In this document: piece after piece, positions 8,243 through 15,027 of the stretch
Layout: each line of letters begins with the position of its first letter
Numbering within the stretch: position 1 is the first letter of the stretch
IMG/VR virus record: IMGVR_UViG_3300018415_000014
Span: 1-37,898 of that record
Length of the DNA stretch: 37,898 nt
Strand: one strand, 5' to 3'
Source: a virus
Notes under the pieces: generated by a model
The model's input: the letters and a program-made list of their open reading frames with translations, nothing else
What the model was told of the DNA's origin: nothing
The model's database searches: none
Made by a program: the position numbers and the translations under genes

Positions 8243-8245
8243 ATA
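8238..8245 (+). promoter_or_regulatory. Putative late promoter (GATAAATA)
   Basis: GATAAATA overlaps the stop codon of the preceding gene. The predicted start is about 8251, which leaves a 93-base leader rich in hairpins before the ATG at 8344. Confidence 0.6.
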
Positions 8246-8250
8246 CTTGT

Positions 8251-8343
8251 GTCAGATAGCGAGCCGCAAGGCGGACTTATGCTGTTTAACCCACAGCGTA
8301 CCGGATAGAACCCGGATTGGACTACTTATATAGGAGAAAACAA
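8251..8343 (+). promoter_or_regulatory. Structured 5' leader (three hairpins)
   Basis: The leader between the GATAAATA promoter and the ATG at 8344 is more GC-rich than its surroundings. Hairpin 1 is GCC (8263-8265) with GGC (8270-8272) around a GCAA tetraloop. Hairpin 2 is an 8-bp stem, 8278-8285 with 8293-8300 (one G-T pair), loop TTAACCC. Hairpin 3 is CCGG (8301-8304) with CCGG (8312-8315). An AGGAG ribosome site (8332-8336) follows in an unpaired stretch. The stacking of hairpins 2 and 3 without a gap suggests a compact fold. It may stabilise the mRNA or regulate translation of the next gene; I do not recognise a known riboswitch. Confidence 0.6.
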
Positions 8344-8793
8344 ATGGGAAGACCACTAAACAAAAGATTATTCGGAGAGCCAACAGCGGCTGGATCTGAA
8401 ATCAAAGTAAACTTTCATAACGACACAGCAGTTAAAGAAGGTTATATCGTAAAGCAAAAAGGTTCAAAGAAATTTGTATGCGAAGAAATTGAAACAGCAG
8501 GCGAATATACTTGTGTACTAACAACTGGTAAATTGCCAGCAAACTTAGCAGCAGGTGAAATGTGTATTTCGTTTAAAATGGACGACAGTGAAACTTATCT
8601 AGTAAGTAAAATTGCTGGAAAGAAAGCAACACTATCAGCACCTACAGCAACAGGTTCAAACGCATATGACGGTTTGACTGTTCCTTGGAACTTTGCAACA
8701 TCTACTTCAGATGGCGCAGCACAAGTTGAAGAAGCAGGTGATGACAATACCTTAACTGGTACTGATGACGACGACTTCACTGAAGACGCTTAA
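8344..8793 (+). CDS. Small virion structural protein (putative)
   Basis: A 149-residue protein starting MGRPLNKRLFG, a start that resembles conserved small structural proteins of marine T4-like phages. The middle (residues 20-95) looks beta-rich: VNFHNDTAV, GYIVKQKGSKKFVCEE, CVLTTGKLP, and MCISFKMD. The C-terminus is acidic and low in complexity (GDDNTLTGTDDDDFTEDA). There is no signal peptide or membrane segment. The ATG at 8344, with AGGAG 7 bases upstream, is used rather than the in-frame TTG at 8317, which lies in the structured leader. Its own late promoter and structured leader imply high expression, as for an abundant virion or head decoration protein. That role is an inference. Confidence 0.75.
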   Translation: MGRPLNKRLFGEPTAAGSEIKVNFHNDTAVKEGYIVKQKGSKKFVCEEIETAGEYTCVLTTGKLPANLAAGEMCISFKMDDSETYLVSKIAGKKATLSAPTATGSNAYDGLTVPWNFATSTSDGAAQVEEAGDDNTLTGTDDDDFTEDA

Positions 8794-8805
8794 GGATAAC
8801 TGAGG

Positions 8806-9168
8806 ATGGAACCACCAATTAATGTATTTTGGGATTTTTTAAAAAATCTAAAAGACTTGGTTGTTTCGGTTAAAATTGAAAGTGCTAAGGCGTGCCATAA
8901 CGGTAACGTCTTAGCACAAATTTCAAACTCAGAGTTTAAGGTAGAAGATAGAGAAGGCAACGTAGGCATTTGTAAACTTGTTAAAAAACAAGTAAGCGAA
9001 CTAGAAGATAATGAAATGTCATTATCCGGATTAGTTTTAGAATCAAGTGTTTGGGTTTTTATAAAAGAAATAGTTGATAACGTGATGAAAGATTTTACAA
9101 ATAAAAATTATAGTTGGGAAGTAGATGATGATTCATCTCAACGTATAGTTTTGCTAAAGGGAATATAG
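8806..9168 (+). CDS. Hypothetical protein
   Basis: A 120-residue protein that I do not recognise. It begins MEPPINVFWDFLKNLKDLV, contains a beta-rich middle (VLAQISNSEFKVEDREGNVG) and ends with a helical segment (VFIKEIVDNVMKDF) and a short strand. There are no obvious catalytic motifs and no membrane span. A GAGG lies right before the ATG. It is packed between two structural genes and its stop codon abuts the ATG of the next gene. It is probably a virion-associated or assembly protein by context only. Confidence 0.65.
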   Translation: MEPPINVFWDFLKNLKDLVVSVKIESAKACHNGNVLAQISNSEFKVEDREGNVGICKLVKKQVSELEDNEMSLSGLVLESSVWVFIKEIVDNVMKDFTNKNYSWEVDDDSSQRIVLLKGI

Positions 9169-10140
9169 ATGGCACAGTTTTTACAAACTAACGGTGACTA
9201 CACTATAAAGACATACGAAGGTGGTGTTATTACTCTTGATACTGGTCCAAGAATAGGCCAGATTAAAGTTACAGGTAACCTTGTTGTTGAAGGTGATACA
9301 CTTACTGTTAGTGCAGAAAACTTAGATGTTCAAGATAATATCATCAGATTAAACGTTGGTGAAACAGGCGCAGGAGTATCATTAAGATATTCAGGTTTAG
9401 AAATTGATAGAGGTACATCAGAACCAGTATCATTCTTTTATGACGAAAATGATGATGCATTTAATATTGCTATAGGCTCTGTTGAAGGCGGAGCAGTTAA
9501 CTATGCTACGTCTAAATTAAGACTTAGAAGTATTTTAACTAATTCAGATACAGACTCAGGTGATTTAACACTTATTGGTACCGGTGGCGGTGTTGTTAAA
9601 GTTAGCGGTACAACAAATTACGAACAACAAATTACAGACGATGACGATATTCCTAACAAAAAATATGTTGATGACAGCATTAGAGATAATCCAACATTCC
9701 AAATTATTGATGACAACACAAGAGTTATCATTAGTGAGAAAGACGTAACTGGTTCATTACAATATTTAGAAGATGAAACAGGTTACAGTACATTTGGAGA
9801 AAGTGGAGTATCAGTTTTAGTTGACGGTATTTTAAATACACAATTTTACACAAATAGAACTGTAATTCAAGATATAGAAATTATAGGTAACGAACTTACA
9901 AATAACGATACAAACGCTAACGTGTTTGTAAGAACACAAGGAACAGGTAAATTACAAACTAACTATGCAATTGAATTAGAAGAGATTGCTGTAACACCTG
10001 CATTTGTAAACGGTTCTACTATTATACACGCTTGTACTCCAGGCATAGGCGGGTCAGGGATTGTGTTCGTAGGCTCCAATGGTGTTAGTGACGAATTGAT
10101 AAGTAAAAACAAAGCATTATTATTAAGTATGCTATTTTAG
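9169..10140 (+). CDS. Tail-fibre-like virion protein
   Basis: A 323-residue protein with the fibre-type pattern GQIKVTGNLVVEGDTLTV (residues about 30-48) followed by LDVQDNIIRLN, typical of beta-structured phage fibre shafts. Further on it has NKKYVDDSI, a motif often found in tail-fibre proteins, and IIGNELTNNDTNANV, which recurs in the following paralogues. No signal peptide. The start ATG lies directly behind the previous stop, with AAAGGGA 8 bases upstream. It is the first of a run of related fibre proteins (9169-14300), so it most likely contributes to a short or side fibre or to the baseplate periphery. The receptor or position in the virion cannot be read from sequence. Confidence 0.78.
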   Translation: MAQFLQTNGDYTIKTYEGGVITLDTGPRIGQIKVTGNLVVEGDTLTVSAENLDVQDNIIRLNVGETGAGVSLRYSGLEIDRGTSEPVSFFYDENDDAFNIAIGSVEGGAVNYATSKLRLRSILTNSDTDSGDLTLIGTGGGVVKVSGTTNYEQQITDDDDIPNKKYVDDSIRDNPTFQIIDDNTRVIISEKDVTGSLQYLEDETGYSTFGESGVSVLVDGILNTQFYTNRTVIQDIEIIGNELTNNDTNANVFVRTQGTGKLQTNYAIELEEIAVTPAFVNGSTIIHACTPGIGGSGIVFVGSNGVSDELISKNKALLLSMLF

Positions 10141-10149
10141 GATAAAGAG

Positions 10150-10527
10150 ATGATAACAAATACATTAAGCACATCAACAGACGTAACAGTTCCGGTTAAG
10201 GTATTTACAAGTAGTACAACGGGCGCACCGATTGGCGGTGCAGTTACAGGACAGCGTAATGCTATTACTACAATGGCGTTATGTAATACAGGTACACTTG
10301 ATATTACTGACGAATCAGTTAACACAATTGTTGCAACTATTCATATTGTTCCTAGCGGTGATTCACCTAGTGCTGCAAACACTGTTGTAAGTAGATTAAC
10401 AGTGCCAGCAGGAGAAACAGTATTTTTCAGCGATGAAAAAATTGTTTTAGACGAAGGGGATGAAGTTTGGGTAGCAACTAGTGCTTCAGGATTACTTGCT
10501 GTAACTATTAGTACGTTACCGGTTTAA
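10150..10527 (+). CDS. Small beta-sandwich virion protein, family copy 1
   Basis: A 125-residue beta-rich protein. The core MALCNTGTLDITD, then IVATIHIVPSGD, then VPAGETVFFSDEKIVLDEGDEVWV and AVTISTLPV gives a repeated strand pattern ending in a surface strand. The same arrangement (short N-terminal strand, CN-type turn, paired strands, a phrase like GE-x-x-x-L-x-x-G-D, final V-x-I strand) is seen in the proteins at 14307-14639 and 28169-28489. All three sit next to fibre genes. It may be a small capping or connecting piece of a fibre, or a decoration protein. The function is inferred from context; no enzymatic motif is seen. Confidence 0.7.
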   Translation: MITNTLSTSTDVTVPVKVFTSSTTGAPIGGAVTGQRNAITTMALCNTGTLDITDESVNTIVATIHIVPSGDSPSAANTVVSRLTVPAGETVFFSDEKIVLDEGDEVWVATSASGLLAVTISTLPV

Positions 10528-10536
10528 GGATTTATT

Positions 10537-11184
10537 ATGGGATATCCATTAGAAGCCACACATTGGGACACTTGGAGTTATAAACCTGAATGGTTTGATA
10601 CTGACTTCTTTTATAGTCCTGATGGTATTAAGGAGTTCCCAGATCATCACTGTAAGCAAACATACATATTAAGCAAGCCTTACATTAAAAATTATCGTAA
10701 TGCTATTGATATTGGATGTAGAGACGGTGAATTTTCAAGATACTTACAACACGATTTTGAACACGTATTTTGTTTTGATCAAAGATGTAGAAAGTTTTTT
10801 CCCTACAATGTAGCACAAGATAAAGTAACACACTTTCATTGTGCAGTAGGACAAGAAGCAGAAAAAATGAGGTTCCGTTTAAGAGCAAAAATACACCCTA
10901 GTCAAATTTACTATGCAATTGACGATTTTGATTTTGAAAATATAGATTACATTAAGATTGATTGTGATGGCGGAGACTGGGATGTGCTTGTAGGAGCAAC
11001 AGAAACGATAAAAAAACATAAGCCTCTTTTAATTGTAGAAGATGCTAGTTGGGATACTTCATTACCTGAAAGATTTAGTTGGCAAAAGTTTGCTTTAGAA
11101 TATGCTATTGAGGAACTAAATTACAAAGTAGTAGAAGTATGTTCACGTAATATTGACAGGGTAATGATACCAAACGAAGGATAG
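10537..11184 (+). CDS. FkbM-type SAM-dependent methyltransferase
   Basis: A 215-residue class I methyltransferase. Motif I is AIDIGCRDGEF (residues 56-66), which binds S-adenosylmethionine. FCFDQR follows as the acidic post-motif loop, and IDYIKIDCDGGDWDVLVGA (136-154) followed by PLLIVED is the classic FkbM-family signature. FkbM enzymes O-methylate hydroxyl groups of small molecules and sugars. It lies inside a run of fibre genes with tight spacing and AAGGA before the ATG, so it is probably expressed late with them. Possible targets are fibre-linked or host surface sugars; none is shown by the sequence. The last 25 residues end normally, so it is likely intact. Confidence 0.85.
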   Translation: MGYPLEATHWDTWSYKPEWFDTDFFYSPDGIKEFPDHHCKQTYILSKPYIKNYRNAIDIGCRDGEFSRYLQHDFEHVFCFDQRCRKFFPYNVAQDKVTHFHCAVGQEAEKMRFRLRAKIHPSQIYYAIDDFDFENIDYIKIDCDGGDWDVLVGATETIKKHKPLLIVEDASWDTSLPERFSWQKFALEYAIEELNYKVVEVCSRNIDRVMIPNEG

Positions 11185-11187
11185 ATA

Positions 11188-11715
11188 ATGAAGTTTTTAA
11201 AAGCACAAAATACATCAAAGTACAGTCCAAGCGATAACACTATTAGTGTAAATCCATATGGTCGAGTTGTGATGGATGCAAACGGTGCTTTGTTAATGCC
11301 TAAAGGCACAACAGCACAAAGACCACAAGTGTCTGGCGTGAGACAACCTACAGATGCTAATGGGTCAATTCGTTATAATACAGATACAAACGAAATTGAA
11401 GGATATGTTGGAAACAATTGGGAAACAATTAGAGCAGCAGGTGCAAGTGCAATTAGCATTGAATCTTTTGGTCCTGGCGATGCTGTTGAAACAGTATTTG
11501 GTCCTTTAGCAAATATTCCTGCAAGTGCAAATAATGTTATTGTGCTTGTTGAAAACGTAATGCAAATTCCAACAACTAACTTTACACTAGAACAAAGTTC
11601 AAGCGGAAGTTTATCAGGACCTGGAGCACCATATGCAGATGGTTGGTATTTAAAATTTACTAGTCCAGTACCTTTTAGTAAAAATATTACAGTATTTTTT
11701 GGATTTGCAAACTAA
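11188..11715 (+). CDS. Tail-fibre-like protein with RPxx...RYNTDTNEIEG module
   Basis: A 175-residue protein. Residues 36-72 carry MPKGTTAQRPQ then GSIRYNTDTNEIEGYVGNNWETI, a module common in phage fibre proteins that probably forms a folding or trimerisation unit. The C-terminal half is beta-rich and ends YLKFTSPVPFSKNITVFFGFAN. The same RP-RYNT-LE module is found near the end of the two next fibre proteins (at about 12676 and 14110), where it is followed by other tips. GAAGGA lies just before the ATG, within the end of the methyltransferase gene. It most likely makes a short fibre or a fibre tip. Confidence 0.75.
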   Translation: MKFLKAQNTSKYSPSDNTISVNPYGRVVMDANGALLMPKGTTAQRPQVSGVRQPTDANGSIRYNTDTNEIEGYVGNNWETIRAAGASAISIESFGPGDAVETVFGPLANIPASANNVIVLVENVMQIPTTNFTLEQSSSGSLSGPGAPYADGWYLKFTSPVPFSKNITVFFGFAN

Positions 11716-11725
11716 GGAGAAGTAG

Positions 11726-13117
11726 ATGGCTCAATTGGGGCGAATTGGCGGACACTTACTCAACTCTACTCTTACAAGAGAAGGAGTAAATCTTGCTTTT
11801 AAAAATACTACGTTTGATGCAACACCAATATTACAATTTGATGTTGAAAACGGTCTTATAGGTATTAAGACTGACGCTCCTTTATATGATTTAGATGTAA
11901 GAACAGATGTAAAGACAACTAATGCTTCTGTAACACAAAATGCAAAAATAGATAATGTAACTGTTGACGCAGATACAGCAAAATTTAGTTCCGTTGTAGG
12001 ACCTATCAACATTATGTTAAATGGCGGTATGGGTACTATTGTAATGGAACGTATGCGTACAGACGATTTACAGTTTACTGACAATGTAATAAGCAGTAAT
12101 AATTCAGCAACAGCAGTAGAACTAAGTGCAAGTGGCACAGGTATTGTAGACGTACAATCAGCAGGAAGTTTTTTAGGTAATATGAATGTTACAGGTAATG
12201 TAACAGTTGATGGTAATCTTACAAAATATTCAAATATAATTTTAGGTGACGAACTTTACAATCCAGATACACCTGGTGGCGACACTATAGAAATTATTCC
12301 AGATTTTTCACAATCAATTATTCCAGGCGATGACGACCAGTATGATTTTGGTACAGGAAATATTGTTGATAGTACTGTAAGAAGATGGAACAGTATGTAT
12401 ACACCAGACTTAACAAATGTTGAAACTAACAGACCTAATGCAGTTAAAGTTAGTGATCAGATGTGGTTAAATGGTGTAAGCAATCAATTATTTGGTTTAC
12501 AATCAGATGATGATTTTTTCCTTTCGCCTGATACAGGTATTACACATATTGAAGGGTTTGATTTTCAAAACAATGATATAACAAATATGTCAGCAACTGA
12601 GCCAGTCAAAATGCGTAATACAGGAATTGGATATCTTAGATTTATGGGTACAAATGCATTTAAGATTCCAGCAGGTGACGATAGCACTAGACCTAGTGTA
12701 CCAGAAATTGGCGATACAAGATGGAATACTGACGGACAGCGTTTAGAGTGTTTTGCCGGACAAGTTGAAGCAGTAACAATTGCAAGTAGCAACATATCAG
12801 GTTTAGTAGATCAAATTATTAATAGTGGACCTACATCTACCAACGGTTTTGGTAATGGGTTTGAGTGTAGATTAACTATTGCATCAGGCGTTCTAAGCGT
12901 CGAAATTACCGAAGAAGGAATTGGTTATAATGCAACTAATTCCATTACTATTTCAGGAGCAGTTTTCCTAGGCGGCACAGATGCTGTCAACGATGTTACC
13001 CTTACAGTAGGCTCTCAAACTACAGCAGGATATAGGGTTGCAACAGGTGGTGGTGCTGAAGTAGACATTAATCTTATGGAAGATTTAGGTAACGAATACA
13101 GCCTTATACTCGGCTAA
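11726..13117 (+). CDS. Modular tail-fibre-like virion protein, paralogue A
   Basis: A 463-residue protein. It begins GRIGGHLLNSTLTREGVNL followed by LQFDVENGLIGIKTDAP, and has repeated fibre strands such as GNMNVTGNVTVDGNLTKY (about 150-168). It carries a YDFGTGN...RWNSMYTPDL motif, then the RPSVPEIGDTRWNTDGQ module near residue 325. The C-terminal part holds a VEITEEGIGYNATNSITISG block followed by NDVTLTVGS, which also occurs in both giant proteins. The first 60 residues and several internal motifs match the next gene (13233-14300), so the two are paralogues. AAGGAG precedes the ATG. A fibre or adhesin role is well supported by this composition; the exact virion position is unknown. Confidence 0.82.
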   Translation: MAQLGRIGGHLLNSTLTREGVNLAFKNTTFDATPILQFDVENGLIGIKTDAPLYDLDVRTDVKTTNASVTQNAKIDNVTVDADTAKFSSVVGPINIMLNGGMGTIVMERMRTDDLQFTDNVISSNNSATAVELSASGTGIVDVQSAGSFLGNMNVTGNVTVDGNLTKYSNIILGDELYNPDTPGGDTIEIIPDFSQSIIPGDDDQYDFGTGNIVDSTVRRWNSMYTPDLTNVETNRPNAVKVSDQMWLNGVSNQLFGLQSDDDFFLSPDTGITHIEGFDFQNNDITNMSATEPVKMRNTGIGYLRFMGTNAFKIPAGDDSTRPSVPEIGDTRWNTDGQRLECFAGQVEAVTIASSNISGLVDQIINSGPTSTNGFGNGFECRLTIASGVLSVEITEEGIGYNATNSITISGAVFLGGTDAVNDVTLTVGSQTTAGYRVATGGGAEVDINLMEDLGNEYSLILG

Positions 13118-13129
13118 TTTTTCCTTTTG

Positions 13130-13137
13130 GCTAAATA
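13130..13137 (+). promoter_or_regulatory. Putative late promoter (GCTAAATA)
   Basis: GCTAAATA lies in the 115-base gap between the two fibre paralogues and matches the CTAAATA late element of marine T4-like phages. The expected transcript start is 13143, which is exactly the first base of the leader's 7-bp hairpin. Confidence 0.65.
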
Positions 13138-13142
13138 CTATT

Positions 13143-13232
13143 GTTAACGAAGACCAACGTTAACCTTTTACTGTGGTCAACTCGCAATGTAAGGTAGTTG
13201 GAGGGACAGGATCCCCGTGTTAAGGAGAGCAA
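13143..13232 (+). promoter_or_regulatory. Structured 5' leader with possible pseudoknot
   Basis: A perfect 7-bp stem, GTTAACG (13143-13149) with CGTTAAC (13158-13164), has an 8-base loop. Loop bases GACCA (13152-13156) can pair with TGGTC (13174-13178), forming an H-type pseudoknot. CAACT (13178-13182) pairs with AGTTG (13196-13200), and GGGA (13203-13206) pairs with TCCC (13212-13215). The ribosome site AAGGAG (13223-13228) follows. The structure starts right at the predicted transcript start, a typical arrangement for a 5' stabilising or translation-controlling element. I know of no named family that matches. Confidence 0.62.
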
Positions 13233-14300
13233 ATGGCAATAGGTCGTATAAGTGGGCCGCTCTTGAAAGCAAATCTGGTTAGAGATAACGTAGATTTATC
13301 TTTCAGAAATGGAGCAACAGACCCAGATATTTTGTATATTGATGTAAACAATGCTCGCATTGGTGTCAACAACTCATCTCCTACAACTGACTTAGACGTT
13401 AGTGGAACAACACGCACAACAACACTTAGAGTAGACAATCAACTAGATATCGGTAATTTACACATTACTGGTAACACTATTTCCAGCGATCTTAATACAA
13501 TTAGTTTTGCACCATCAGGTGATGATCCTGTTGTCTATAACAGTAAATTACAAGTAGATGATTTTGAAATTTCAGGCAATACTATCCAAACTATTGTATC
13601 TAATTCTAATTTAGAAATTAGACCAAACGGAGCAGGTATACTTGAAGTACATTCAAATACAACTATTAATGGAAATGTAGATATTACTGGTGATTTATCA
13701 GTAGACGGCGATGTAACTATTGCAGGTAATATTACATTTGGTGACAGTATTACAGACTCAATTACTATTAATGCTGCAATTAAAAGTAATTTGATTCCAG
13801 AACAAGATGTTACATTTGATTTAGGTAGCCCATCATTTAGATGGAGATCAATGTATGTGAATGACGTTTACGCAGATACGCTAAATGTGCCTACGCTTGA
13901 TGTAGGAAATTTAATGTTTCGCGATAATGAGATAACTACTACTACAGGATTAGACTTACATATTGACGGTAATGGAGCCGGCGGTGTAAGATTAGGTAAT
14001 TTTAAAATAACTGATAATGTTATTGAAAATGTTTCTAATAATGCAATTACACAGATTTTGCAAACAGGAACAGGTTATTTTAAAATTGATACAAACAACG
14101 GCTTTGTTCCACCAAGAGGTACAAATGCTGAAAGACCAACTGCATATGCAGTACTTGGAATGACAAGATACAATACTAATTCTAAGTCTTTAGAGATTTG
14201 GGATGGTAGTGCTTGGAGTTCACCAGCAGGTGCTTCAGGTGCGGTATCAGAAATTGTAGCGAATGATATTGCAGCGTCATTTGCACTAATGTTAGGATAA
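13233..14300 (+). CDS. Modular tail-fibre-like virion protein, paralogue B
   Basis: A 355-residue paralogue of the protein at 11726-13117. Shared features are the start GRISGPLLKANLVRDNVDLSF, the IDVNNARIGVNNSSPTTDLDV region, fibre strands (VDITGDLSVDGDVTIAGNIT, about 150-170), the FDLGSPSFRWRSMYVNDVYA motif, and near the end PRGTNAERPTAYAVLGMTRY with SLEIWDGSAW. It lacks the extra C-terminal block of paralogue A and ends with a short segment (IVANDIAASFALMLG). The start is supported by AAGGAG at a good distance. It has its own late promoter and structured leader, so it may be made in larger amounts than its neighbours. A fibre or baseplate-peripheral role is likely. Confidence 0.82.
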   Translation: MAIGRISGPLLKANLVRDNVDLSFRNGATDPDILYIDVNNARIGVNNSSPTTDLDVSGTTRTTTLRVDNQLDIGNLHITGNTISSDLNTISFAPSGDDPVVYNSKLQVDDFEISGNTIQTIVSNSNLEIRPNGAGILEVHSNTTINGNVDITGDLSVDGDVTIAGNITFGDSITDSITINAAIKSNLIPEQDVTFDLGSPSFRWRSMYVNDVYADTLNVPTLDVGNLMFRDNEITTTTGLDLHIDGNGAGGVRLGNFKITDNVIENVSNNAITQILQTGTGYFKIDTNNGFVPPRGTNAERPTAYAVLGMTRYNTNSKSLEIWDGSAWSSPAGASGAVSEIVANDIAASFALMLG

Positions 14301-14306
14301 AAAGAT

Positions 14307-14639
14307 ATGCCAACAGTATTTAAAAACGCAGTAATAAACAACGTAGGCACAGAACCAGTAGATGTGTTGCAAATTCCTGAAGGAGTTAGAGCAACTGTTG
14401 TAGGATGTAATTTAGCGAATACATCAGATTATGATACTGTTGTTGTTAATGTCTATGTTATTGATGAGAATTCTACGCAAGGAAACTATGTACGATCAGT
14501 ACCTATACCTCCGGCGTCGAGTGCAAAAGTTGTGACACAAGGTGAAAGATTAATTTTACCAGCCACAGCAGGTTTAAGAATAGAATCAGACACTGATGAC
14601 AGTGTTGATGTAGTAATAAGTTACGTAGAGATATCGTAG
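14307..14639 (+). CDS. Small beta-sandwich virion protein, family copy 2
   Basis: A 110-residue beta-rich protein: VLQIPEGVRATVVGCNLAN, then VVVNVYVIDE, then VPIPPASSAKVVTQGERLIL and VDVVISYVEIS. The layout matches the proteins at 10150-10527 and 28169-28489, each placed after or before a fibre gene. No catalytic motif, signal peptide or membrane span is seen. It starts 6 bases after the stop of paralogue B, with AGG and AAAAAG upstream. It may cap or connect fibres, a guess from position. Confidence 0.7.
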   Translation: MPTVFKNAVINNVGTEPVDVLQIPEGVRATVVGCNLANTSDYDTVVVNVYVIDENSTQGNYVRSVPIPPASSAKVVTQGERLILPATAGLRIESDTDDSVDVVISYVEIS

Positions 14640-14649
14640 GAGGAAAATT

Positions 14650-15018
14650 ATGCCGAGCCCATATTATTTTGGACAATCACCAGATGAATCATTAGGCGAT
14701 AGCCCTAGATATTTTTACGCTATCAGAAGAAACGCAGACGGCGAACTGTTTTTATTAAGAAGTGATCAATTGAAAGATAAAGATTCAATTGATATCAACT
14801 TACCTGGACCGCCTGAGCAAACATTTGAGGACTTTGAACCCGGTATTGATTATTTTGAAGGTATTGCTGAAAATCACGAGCCAAACTTTGCAAATATGAA
14901 ATACCCACAATACAAATGGGATCAAAGAAGTATATTATATTACGTGGACGATGAAGGAATGTTAGTACAAAGAGTAAACCAGGATTACACTTTCCCTGCT
15001 AATCTTTCAGGCGATTAG
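14650..15018 (+). CDS. Hypothetical structural protein upstream of giant fibre gene
   Basis: A 122-residue acidic, aromatic-rich protein: MPSPYYFGQSPDES at the start, then RYFYAIRRNADGELFLLRSDQL, a Pro/Glu-rich linker, and WDQRSILYYVDDEGMLVQR near the end. I do not recognise a named domain. TAGGAGG (14636-14642) directly upstream is one of the strongest ribosome sites in the window. Its stop is 9 bases from the ATG of the 1845-residue fibre protein. It could be an adaptor or assembly factor for that protein, but nothing beyond the position shows this. Confidence 0.68.
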   Translation: MPSPYYFGQSPDESLGDSPRYFYAIRRNADGELFLLRSDQLKDKDSIDINLPGPPEQTFEDFEPGIDYFEGIAENHEPNFANMKYPQYKWDQRSILYYVDDEGMLVQRVNQDYTFPANLSGD

Positions 15019-15027
15019 GATTAAGAT

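Noticed and set aside
8251-8330. tRNA or tRNA-like gene in the leader before 8344
   Set aside because: Hairpins do not form a cloverleaf, and no T-loop TTC-A motif or acceptor stem is present.
9825-9842. TTAAATA box inside the fibre gene at 9169 (also one near 1172 in the first gene)
   Set aside because: Both are inside coding sequence, with no gene start at the matching distance; such boxes are expected by chance in AT-rich DNA.
13100-13125. AGCC/GGCT stem followed by a T-rich stretch as terminator after paralogue A
   Set aside because: The stem is only 4 bp with an 8-base loop and overlaps the stop codon; too weak to call.
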